From NCBI GenBank assembly GCA_022495995.1, contig JAFEMH010002079.1, positions 248,001 to 312,000 of the forward strand: a stretch of 64,000 nucleotides of DNA. The letters run 5' to 3'. The notes under the pieces are model-generated. The model had not been told where the DNA came from and made no database searches. It saw nothing but the letters and a program-made list of their open reading frames with translations. Position numbers and translations under genes: made by a program. Shown one piece after another: positions 43,110 to 52,198 of the stretch (its first letter is position 1; each line of letters begins with the position of its first letter). Origin of the DNA: Adenophora triphylla var. japonica (Eukaryota; Streptophyta; Magnoliopsida; Asterales; Campanulaceae).

Positions 43110-44330
43110 AAGGAATCAGCGAAAAGTCTCTCGGCCACAGGCGGCTCGCCTCCCATTATGTTCTTTTGGGAAATATGCTATACAAGAAGCGTTATCAAGG
43201 CCCCCTCTGCGATGCATCGGCAAACAAGAGGCTACGGAACTCATGAGAGAAATACATGGTGGTACTGCGGCCCCCACATGAATGCTCGAGCCACGATGCA
43301 AATTATGCGAGAATGGGATACTTTTGGATCTCCATGGAAGCCGGCGCATCCGGTTCGTCAAAAACTGCGACAAATGTCGGCGATACTCAAACCTTAATCA
43401 TTTGCCTCCTCACGAGTTATCTTGCATGACAACCCCTTGGCCTTTCGTCACTTGGGGAATTGATGTCATAGGCAAAATCACGCCATCGAGCGATATGACC
43501 ACGAATTCGTCTGGTAGGCGTGGATTATTTCACCCAAGTGGGTTGAAGCCAAGTCCTACAAAATCCTCAACTCAAGGAAAGTAGCCCTCTTCATCAAAGA
43601 GAACATCATATGCGGATACGGGTTGCCGGCGAAATCATCTCGAGATAATGGATCCCACTTCGAAGGGGAATGCGACGAGTGCTGGCGAGAATTCGAATAA
43701 CCCGTCACAAGTCATCTCCTTACGGGCCCCAAACCAACGGAGCCGTCGAGGCGGCAAACAAGACTTTGGAAAACATTATCCAGGAAAATGGTTGTCCAAG
43801 GCGAGAGATTGGCCCGAGAAGTTACACTGGCACTGCGGGGCTACGAGAACATCGGTCGAACGGCAAGCGGGAAACACCGTTTGCCCTCACATACGGAATG
43901 GAAGCCGTACTCCCAATCGAGCTAGAAATCCTCGCTCAGGTATCACTTGGAAAGCCGGATCAACGAGGTCGAATGGCTCCAAAGTCGCCATGATGAATTG
44001 GCCTGCTAGATGAGCGACGATTGAAAGCAATGGAACACATCCGAGCCTACCAAGGAAGAATGGCCGAGCCTTTGACAAGAAAGTAAAGCATCGGGAGATC
44101 AGGAAGGGGATCTCGTTTTGAAAGAAAAGCCCCGGTCCGTGTCAACCCCCTCGGCAAATGGGAGCTGTATGGGTCGGGCCATACGTCGTCCGAAGATCTT
44201 CTCGGAGGAGCCATGCAACTTGCGAGACCTCGACGGGAATCCCTTTGTACACCCGGTGAATGGTGACAAGGCTGCGAGATACTACGCGTAAAACAAAAAA
44301 AAAAAAAAAAAAAAAGAGTGCTAAAGAGTA
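43110..44330 (+). pseudogene. Integrase of element A, frameshifted
   Basis: The zinc-binding region shows CGPHMNAR and, in another frame, RFVKNCDKCRRYSN near 43345-43395. The catalytic core shows FVTWGIDVIGKI (Asp 43462-43464), a DNGSHF-type block (Asp 43644-43646) and GPQTNGAVEAANKTLENII (Glu 43748-43750). The Asp-to-Glu spacing of about 35 residues fits D,D35E integrases. The C-terminal part breaks up by 44280 at an A tract. Confidence 0.82.
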
Positions 44331-44388
44331 ATACCCAACTAGGTTGAAAACCCGAAAAGGGCGGCCTAGGTAAAAAACGGGGTTGCAC

Positions 44389-44424
<36 letters not shown>

Positions 44425-45116
44425 AAAAAAACAAAAAAAAAACAAAAAAAAACAAAAAAAATCGGGTTGAACTACGAAGACACAGGCTCCTCAAAATGAG
44501 GAACGTAGGCGGCGGAAACGGTTCGGTCTAAAACACAAATAAAAGTCATACTTTGACATCAATACAAGCGATCGAGACCATGAAAGCGTCTCGAAAAACT
44601 ACGAAGCAATTCAAATATTCATTACAAGTTAAAAACTTTTTGATGAGTCTAAGCCCGATTCATTCCTACAGCGCGGCACTGCTAAAGAAAATTAAGATAC
44701 ATAATCAAACTAATGTATGCGCCATGACAAGAAAGGGATACTCGGAAACCTCGGAGTCACTCCATGCCACTCGAGCGGCCTCTCCCCTCTTCTTCCCCCT
44801 TCGAGTCTTCTTCTTACGAACAGGGAAAAATGTCGGTCTTCCTCCTACCAAGCTACGGTATAGGAACAGGATCTATCAAACCGGCCTCTGTGCGGGGCCT
44901 TAGTAGCCCTAGCGTCATCTCTCATCTCCTGTAGCCTAGGCGGTAGCATAGGAGCCCTCCTCTCTGTCTCTTGACGTAAGCCTCATAGTCGGTCACGGCG
45001 TCTCCGCTCTGTCATGAGGGTTGGCCCTCGCCTCGGCCCTCCTCCTCTCGAAAGCAGTCGGGTCCTCCGCACCCACAATGGCCTCACGCCGCCTCAAAAT
45101 AGCCATCGAGTCTCTC
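44331..45116 (+). other. A-rich spacer between integrase and the antisense genes of A
   Basis: Has A tracts at 44291-44316 and 44388-44460. Between them and after them are GAACTACG (44470-44477) and AACGTAGGCGGC, a decayed copy of the hairpin-module outer arms. No gene supported; the ORF at 44553-44903 has no recognisable domain. Confidence 0.5.
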
Positions 45117-46246
45117 CTAAATGCCTCTCGTACCAATCCGGGTACCAAGTGGTCGGGAACACGGGTCTCGGACGCTGAGAATAACCCGAGGAGGAAAGGC
45201 GTCATACCTCCATGCTCGGGAAAGAAATGGAAACACCGAGGGATCATCCATAGAAGCAGGAGCCACCACCACGATGGCTATATCATCAAAGTTCTCCAAA
45301 GGAACTGCTCCGAGGCGAGCGTCTCGAGAACCAAGGACGGAATATAGAAGGCTGGGTGAGAAAGCCCGGAAGCATGACCACATGAGACCCGTCTGAAGCA
45401 CTCTGCGAGTCTCCACCCGCCAACAAGGCAACGACCATCGATATCTTACGTGCGCGACCGGCCATCCAACGCTCCCATGAGCCACGATCATCGAAATCCG
45501 ACAACCCCCCTCTGGCAAATGTCGAGGCTTGATCATGTCGGGAGTTTCCCGAAGAATCCCCAAGCGCTCCATCGGCCACGGGGTCAAGAGGAGCAGGCTG
45601 CCCCGTGCATATACCGCTTCCCGGTAGCCGGCCTATCGAGAGCATGGAAAGTCTCCCCGGGATCGGAGGTACAACATCTACGCCCAGCGACAATGAACGA
45701 CTACATCCAGCAGAGACCGATGGCAGATCCCAAAAGAATAGACCATAAACAGGGTCCCGAACATGCAAAGTGCAAAGGCATCCCAATAGGCATCGTCGAG
45801 CAAGCCTAAGCCCCTAAACCTATCGGGGAGGCCGGAAATATCAAAATGATCGGGACCACGGATCATACCTTGCGCTTCCTCCGGGGAAAGATGAAGGAGG
45901 ACGCACAATCTGTCAACAAAAGAAGCCCCTCCGGGCAAAGGAACCGCTACCTCTTCCACCTCCGGACCACCAAGCAAGACCCGAAATTCTTCGACGGTTG
46001 GGACCATCTCGTTGAAGGAAAGGCAAAAGACATGCCTTCTAGTGTCCCAAAATGAGGAAGAAGCCCTCGAAGATCGTAATCCGGAATCAATTCCTTGAGA
46101 GACCATAAGCACTTCACCTTGTACCTTTCTTCAAAGAATAACCTCATCTCATGCATAATCTCCAGGGACAAATCCTTGAACTTGTTGAAGAATGACATTT
46201 GGGATTCTTGGGACAATTTTGATGGAGCTTTTCTAAGGTTTTCCAT
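45117..46246 (-). pseudogene. Antisense gene of A, DUF7745-like
   Basis: Starts at ATG 46246 (MENLRKAPSKLSQ). It reads a helical segment (DLSLEIMHEMRLFFEERY), then KCLWSLKELIPDYDLRGLL. After a frame change near 46030-46060 it reads FCLSFNEMVPTVEEFRVLLG, close to the block typical of plant DUF7745 proteins (VFTFN..DMVPTIEEY..LL). GLGLLDDAYWDAFALCMFG and a hydrophobic stretch follow, to about 45690. Further frame changes carry it to 45117. Role unknown. Tat elements are known to carry antisense extra ORFs in this position. A CCGCGCGG palindrome core lies upstream at about 46375-46382. Confidence 0.55.
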
Positions 46247-46749
46247 GGATTTTCTCTCTTTCTCCCGAAAATGGCTGTTTGAATTTGGAGGTTGAAGAGG
46301 ATATTTGAATTTGAAATAAAGTGAGACCAGATCTGAAGCAAAATTAAAGGACAATGTCGAGATGCGGGACTCCTCCGCGCGGATATGTTTGCTTTCCATC
46401 GAGAAAAATCTGCAACGAGTCCAAGTTGCTACACCAAAGAGGAATATTCCGTCCGGTTGCTCGGAACACTGTGCAAAAACCTCCCCAAACCGGTCCATAT
46501 ACCAAACACTAACACCCTTGCCAAAAAAAAAAAAAAAAAAGAACCAAGGCTCATGCAACATTGCATTCATCTTGCATTGCATTCATAAAAAAAATAAAAT
46601 CCTAAATTATTACATTCCAAAAAAAAAAAAAAAAAGAAAAAAAAGAGTGTGCAAAAAAAAAAAAAAAAAACAAACAAACATCAATAATCCTAAATTATTA
46701 CATCCCAAAAAAAAAAAAAAAAAAAAAAAAAGAAAGAGCAAAAAAAAAA
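46247..46749 (-). other. Promoter and A-rich spacer between the two antisense genes
   Basis: Upstream (minus strand) of the DUF7745-like gene. Contains TCCTCCGCGCGGATAT (46371-46386), close to the LTR palindrome, and A tracts at 46520-46538, 46619-46635, 46653-46670 and 46706-46730. The tandem block AATCCTAAATTATTACATYC occurs twice (about 46600 and 46687). Confidence 0.5.
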
Positions 46750-49700
46750 TGTGTGCATAAGTGTACAAATCTCAATCCCGGTCATAAATCTCAATCTCGA
46801 AAATCTCAAAAAATCAATCGGAATCCCTAGCGCCCGACGTCGTCCCGGTCCCTCTTGCGACTCGGGCCCGCCTCCTCGGGAGCCACTGAAAATCTCGGGC
46901 TCGAGAATCGTCCTCGTCTCCCGAGAAAGAGGCTCGTCGGGACCAACCGGCACGCTACGATAGGGCAAGCCAAGATCTGCGAAAAAATCATATCCGAAGG
47001 TGAAGGCGTCAGACTCCTGGACGTACGAAGACGACCCGCCCATCTTTGCCAAACGTGTCCACTGCCCGTGTGGATCCCCGAGAATGACGTGATCCGAAGG
47101 CGGCACCGCGCGGGGATCAATGAGAGGAGACGAGAGGAGTCTCTGAAGAAGTCTACGAACGAATAGGGAAGCCTCCCGCGACAGGCGCCGGCCGTGGTCG
47201 CCTCGCTCTAGCGAGGAGCCCCGCAAGCGACCATCCTCTGATGAATCTCTTAGCTCCGATCACTTGCTTCGTCGGCTTCTCGACGACCACCTCAGAAAAG
47301 CGCACAAAAGCAAAAGCGTCGAAACAGTTGAAGCGAAAAATGATGACGGGAAAGAAAAGAAAAGACAAAAGAAAAAAAAAAGAAAGAGAAGCCATACCTT
47401 CATGCCGGACGAGGCGGAAAGCTCGTGGAAGCCGCTCGAGTGAGGATCTGCACCCTCAATCGGACCCCATCCTGGATATATGAAAAATCCGTCCAGGGTA
47501 CCGCGGGATCCCAAGCCCCTCTCTATCCGAACACAGGGCATCCTCGGCCTCCTCAAAACAAATACGGGGTATGGCTCAATCGCCACAAATGCCGAGAAGT
47601 CTTGGCCAGGCTCGGTAATCATCCCAGTCGCGAATCTGTCACTCGGGTGCATCATATCGGCGGGAGGCTCCACCGGTGTCCTCGAGGCGAGTTCACGCCA
47701 TCTTTGGCGCGTCACCCTCTCTCCCGGATAATAGGCATCGCGAGTCGGACCTCTCGAGAATCCTCCATTGCCACGGTCAAATCTCGGCGCCCTTCGGTGC
47801 GCCACCTCGAAACGATCCCGGGGATAAAATATCATCCTCTCATCCGTCTCGGCCTCCCGTCGAAAGGAAGGCAATCCGCGTATCTGAGAGTCGTCGCCCC
47901 ACTGGAGCTTATCTTCTCTCGGGCATGCTTGGACCAGAGCGCATGGCCGGATACGCCCCGACGTACTCCGCCGGCTGTCGCCACATCGTGACGTGGAAAA
48001 ACTCCAACGCCCATACACTGCGAAGGTAAAAATCAAATCAATCCGGTTGCAAAAGAAAAGTGTGTGCTCAAGAAAAAAGGGAAAGCAAAGAGAGCTTATA
48101 CCTCCGGGGCAAACTCAAAGCGGTACAAGGAGCTCACGGCCTTCCGGTGTACCTATCAAGAGCAAAGTAAAGCTCTGCCGGCCAGGCCTCTCCCAGGAGA
48201 CGTCTCCGGCCATCTCCATGTCCTCCAAGGACCTCGGCAAGGCAAAGGCTGCCGTCCCCTCGGCATGTCCAAAAGGGTGCTCGAAAAAGCAAACCATAAG
48301 AAGGCCACAGCAATCGATCGGCGCCTATCCTCTCCTCCCGGCCTCGTAACTCACAATGGTCTCCACAATCTTCCCGTAGACCACGGCATCCTCCATCCCC
48401 ATCCCCTTTTTGGGAATAGGGGAAAATCCCGAAGAGCACAGTAGATCCGCATCGCTGTAGCCGTCCCGCCACTCAATGCTTTGCGTCCATTGAAGGACAA
48501 ACCCGTGATCGCGGCATAGTCGGAAAGGCGTAACCGTAGCCTCGCCCCGGAAGAAGTGAAACGTGTGGGTCGCATCCCACCGGTCTTTGCGCCAAAGCAA
48601 ACATCGAGGCCCTTGCTCTTAGGGAACTTGACCAATCCCCTCAAGCACTCAACAAACTCCCAAGCCCGGTCTCAACGACAATCATCTCGGACTCGGCAAA
48701 GCTCCTCGGCCCGCATTCGGAAGCCGGTCCCACAAGTCAACTACAGACTCCACCGATCCTCGAGTCTTCATCTTGTTCAGCTGCTCCGTAACGTAGTTGT
48801 TCCCACCCTGCAATAAAACAAAAAAAAAAAGAAAATGTCAAAAAAAAATTGCATTTGCATTTGCACAAAAAAAAGGCATACATATGCATCATGAAATTTC
48901 AAAGAAAATTCGACAGCATAACAGCATACAATGAGCATAGCCCCATTTTTCTCGCACAAAAAAAATAGTTTTCAGCAAATCCCAATCAACATTCATGAAA
49001 AAAAAAATTTCATACAAGGAGTCAACGGAAGCAAAAACTCTGTCCCATTTTCATAAAATAACATGCATACATTCATCGAAAAAAAAAAATGCATTCCTAC
49101 GGAAGTAAAAACTCCGTCCCGTTTTCACAAAATAACATGCATTCAATCAACGGGAGGAAAAATCCGTCCCACTTTTCAAAAAAAAATCAATCAAAAATCA
49201 TACATTCATATCATCATCTCATGTTGGCAAAATGCCAATTCTTTTCTCAAGCAAAATGCACATTTTGGAACACCAACAAATTCATTGCAACATGCATATC
49301 ATCAAAAATCAATATTCAAATTTCAAAAAAAAAAATCACAATTTTCATTCACAATTTTCGAATTTTAAAAAAAAAATGGCGAAAATGCTAATTCTTTTTC
49401 CAAGCAAAATGCATATTTTGGGATACCCACATAATCATTACAACATGCAAAGCATCAAAATCAAGATTCAAAGCCAAGAACATCAATCATTCGAATTTTC
49501 AAAAAAAAAAAAATTCAAAAATCACCCAAAATTCAATTTCAAGCAAGAAATCAACAAAGGGAATGAAAAGATTCGAAGTATACCGTTCGGAGACTCGGAT
49601 CAGAAGCCCAATGTTGCCAAGCATCGGGGTATGGCTCCTCCGCAATCGATTGCGAAAGAGTATAATGCCTCCTCATTCGGACGAGCTCCAATCGTCTCTC

Positions 49701-49751
49701 CGCTACCGGGCCACGTCCTTGGCCTTGAAAAACACCTTCCCCGTGTTCCAT
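46750..49751 (-). pseudogene. Antisense plant-mobile-domain (PMD) gene of A
   Basis: PMD proteins (MAIN/MAIL family and transposon-borne relatives) have an RW..T.TFH..GE.T.TL.D...I.GL signature. Here the minus strand at 48600-48500 reads RWDATHTFHF and GEATVT in one frame and LSDYAAITGLSFNG in the next. Near 48265-48170 it reads SLEDMEMAGDVSW, like the PMD block before a conserved Trp-Gly. Near 47900-47800 comes MIFYPRDRFEVAHRRAPRF. A possible first exon starts at 49751 (MEHGEGVFQGQGRG). The C-terminal part (47226-46750) is low complexity. Exons, introns and frameshifts cannot be told apart by eye. The insert at 48650-49550 is A-rich and may be intron. Confidence 0.55.
48830..49550 (+). repeat. 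A-rich region with diverged direct repeats inside A
   Basis: Copies of CATGCATACATTCATCRAAAA and CGGAAGYAAAAACTCYGTCC alternate at 49015-49175. A second pair, built on AATTCTTTTYCAAGCAAAAT, is at about 49236 and 49391. No gene supported. Confidence 0.5.
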
Positions 49752-49892
49752 TGCTTGAAAATCGAAGAAAATCGGAAGATTTTTGAAGCTTTTTGGACAA
49801 CAATGGCGGTTTTGAGCGTTTTCTCTCTCTCTCTCGTAATTGCGAAATTTTCAAAAAAGCTGAATGGGGAAGAGGAAGGGCGTTGGCCCTCA

Positions 49893-49933
49893 TTTAAAAC
49901 CCTACGGAACACGCTCCTATCCGCGCGGATAGG
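49893..49933 (-). promoter_or_regulatory. Internal antisense promoter of A resembling its LTR promoter
   Basis: The same 18-bp palindrome as in the LTR, CCTATCCGCGCGGATAGG, at 49916-49933, followed on the minus strand after 16 bp by a TATA-like tttaaat (49893-49899) and a GAGGGCC-type context. The candidate start of the antisense PMD gene is 142 bp further on. Confidence 0.5.
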
Positions 49934-50034
49934 ATTGTCGAGTCAAAATGACCCTTTTGCCCTTTAAAAATTTGGGACTCTGCGGTTCGGTCCCAAACTT
50001 GACAAAGTTAACCAAAGTTAACCAAAGTCGGCCC

Positions 50035-51235
50035 TCTTGTCATCAAAATTATCAAACGGCGGTCAAACGTAAGTCCGATCTCCCGAGAAAGATAACGGGA
50101 TCCCGTATCTTTCATCAAAATCATCAAACGGCGATCAAACGTAAGGCCGATTTCCCGAGAAAGATAACGAGATCCCGTATCTTTCATCAAAATCTTCCAC
50201 GGCGGTCAAACGTAAGACCGATTTCCCGAGAAAGATAACGAGATCCCGTATCTTTCATCAAAATCTTCGGCCGGTCAAGCGTAAGACCGATTTCCCGAGA
50301 AAGATAACGAGATCCGTATCTTTCATCAAAATCTTCCCGGCAGTCAAACGTAAGACCGATTTCCCGAGAAAGATAATGAGATCCGTATCTTTCATCAAAA
50401 TCATCAAAGCAGCGAGTCAAACGTAAGACCGATCTCCCCAAGAAAGATAACGAGATCCCGTATCTTTCATCAAAATCATCAAACGGCAGTCAAACGTAAG
50501 ACCGATTTCCCCGAGAAAGATAACGAGATCCCGTATCTTTCATCAAAATCTTCCCGGCAGTCAAACGTAAGACCGATTTCCCCGAGAAAGATAACGAGAT
50601 CCCGTATCTTTCATCAAAATCCTCCACGGCAGTCAAACGTAAGACCGATTTCCCCGAGAAAGATAACGAGATCTCGTATCTTTCATCAAAATCATTAAAC
50701 GGATCAAACGTAAGTCCGATCTCCACCGAGAAAGATAACGGAATCCGTATCTTTCATCAAAATCATCCCCGGCGGTCAAACGTAAGACCGATTTCCCGAG
50801 AAAGATAACGAGATCCCGTATCTTTCATCAAAATCTTCCCGGCGGTCAAACGTAAGACCGATTTCCCCGAGAAAGATAACGAGATCCCGTATCTTTCATC
50901 AAAATCTTCCCGTGATCAAACGTAAGACCGATTTCCCCGAGAAAGATAATGAGATCCCGCATCTTTCATCAAAATCATCAAACGGCAGTCAAACGTAAGA
51001 CCGATTTCCCCGAGAAAGATAACGAGATCCCGTATCTTTCATCAAAATCATCAAACGGCAGTCAAACGTAAGACCGATTTCCTCGAGAAAGATAACGGGA
51101 TCCCGTATCTTTCATCAAAATCATCCCCCGGCAGTCAAACGTAAGACCGATTTCCCTGAGAAAGATAACGAGATCCCGTATCTTTCATCAAAATCTTCCC
51201 CGGCAGTCAAACGTAAGACCGATTTCCCAGACGAA
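50035..51235 (+). repeat. 70-bp minisatellite in the 3' region of A
   Basis: About 17 units of roughly 65-75 bp with GTCAAACGTAAGACCGATTT, CCCGAGAAAGATAACGAGAT and CCCGTATCTTTCATCAAAAT. Each unit has the inverted repeat GAAAGATA/TATCTTTC. Units that read ACGGGATCCCG in between extend the stem to nearly the whole segment. Confidence 0.9.
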
Positions 51236-51322
51236 TACGTCTGATTTTCCCCAGCAAAAGCTAACGAAATCCCCAGCGAAGCTAACGGAATCCCAAAAGC
51301 CAACGAAATCTCGAGTAGATCT

Positions 51323-51385
51323 CGAACTACGAAAGGGCTTGATTCTCACTAGGGATACGTAGGTAGCCTATCACTAGGTCCAGCC
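51323..51385 (+). other. 3'-UTR hairpin module, copy A-1
   Basis: CTACG...ATTCT(cacta)GGGAT...CGTAG, then CCTA(tcac)TAGG, TCCAGCC and GACC(aaaat)GGTC. Confidence 0.6.
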
Positions 51386-51439
51386 CCTCGACCAAAATGG
51401 TCACCCTCTCCTTCGGCAGCAGACAAAGTCCACCGAAAG

Positions 51440-51830
51440 GCCATTTCAAATCAAGGTTCGAGGCACCTAAAAAGCCATCATCTCCAAGGTTTGAGGCACC
51501 TAAAAACGTCATCATCAAGGTTCGAGGCACCTAAAAAGCCATCATCATCCAGGTTCGAGGCACCTAAAACGCCATCATCTCCAAAGGTCCGAGGCACCTA
51601 AAAAGCCATCACCATCAAGGTTCGAGGCACCTAAAACGCCATCTCCAAGGTTCGAGGCACCGAAGACGCCATCATCAAGGTTCGAGGCACCTAAAACGCC
51701 ATCATCAAGGTCCGAGGCACCTAAAACGCCATCTCCAAGGTTCGAGGCACCTAAAACGCCACCTCCAAGGTTCGAGGCACCTAAAACGCCATCTCCAAGG
51801 TTCGAGGCACCTAAGACGCTATCACACACA
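51440..51830 (+). repeat. 30-bp minisatellite in the 3' region of A
   Basis: About 13 units of CATCWYCAAGGTTCGAGGCA plus CCTAAAACGC; an isolated unit is at 51998-52034. The period is ten codons, which explains the VLGASNLGDG-type repeat ORFs on the minus strand. Confidence 0.88.
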
Positions 51831-52044
51831 ACACTAGGAAAGCGATAAATCGCAATCATCCCCAGCAAGAGCAGATAGCCACCAGACCAAAAATGGTCAT
51901 TCCTATCCCCAGAAGAGCGGATAGCCATCCGACCGAAAATGGTCATCTCTTACCCCCAGCAGAGTTTCTCTCCAGCAACCAATTGCAGAACCCGCTCATC
52001 AGGTTCGAGGCACCTAAAACGCCATCATCTCCAGGGTCAAAGAC

Positions 52045-52107
52045 CCGAACTACGACTGGCTTGATTTCCATTCGGGATACGTAGGTAGCCTATCGCTAGG
52101 TTCAGCC
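52045..52107 (+). other. 3'-UTR hairpin module, copy A-2
   Basis: CTACG...CGTAG around a short inner repeat, then CCTA(tcgc)TAGG and TTCAGCC. The third inverted repeat here is GATC(acct)GATC, where other copies have GACC/GGTC, so both arms changed together. Confidence 0.6.
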
Positions 52108-52162
52108 ACTCGATCACCTGATCATCCCGCCAAATATGGAGCCTTACTCTTATCGACGATCC

Positions 52163-52198
52163 CGCTTCCTTCGAAAGCGCCGTCGCCGAGGGGCTACT
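52163..52198 (+). promoter_or_regulatory. Polypurine tract of A with adjoining hairpin
   Basis: CGCTT (52163-52167) and AAGCG (52175-52179) form an inverted repeat just before gccgaggggctac, the polypurine tract touching the 3' LTR. B has CACTT/AAGTG at the same place, so the second pair changed from A-T to G-C in both arms. Confidence 0.7.

Noticed and set aside
44047..44445. Phe-rich ORFs on the minus strand
   Set aside because: Translation of T tracts opposite the integrase end and A-rich spacer.
46362..46760. Lys-rich ORF over A tracts in element A
   Set aside because: Low-complexity poly(A) translation antisense to the spacer between two antisense genes.
51575..51946. Minus-strand protein with VLGASNLGDG repeats
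   Set aside because: It is a translation of the 30-bp minisatellite in the 3' region of A.
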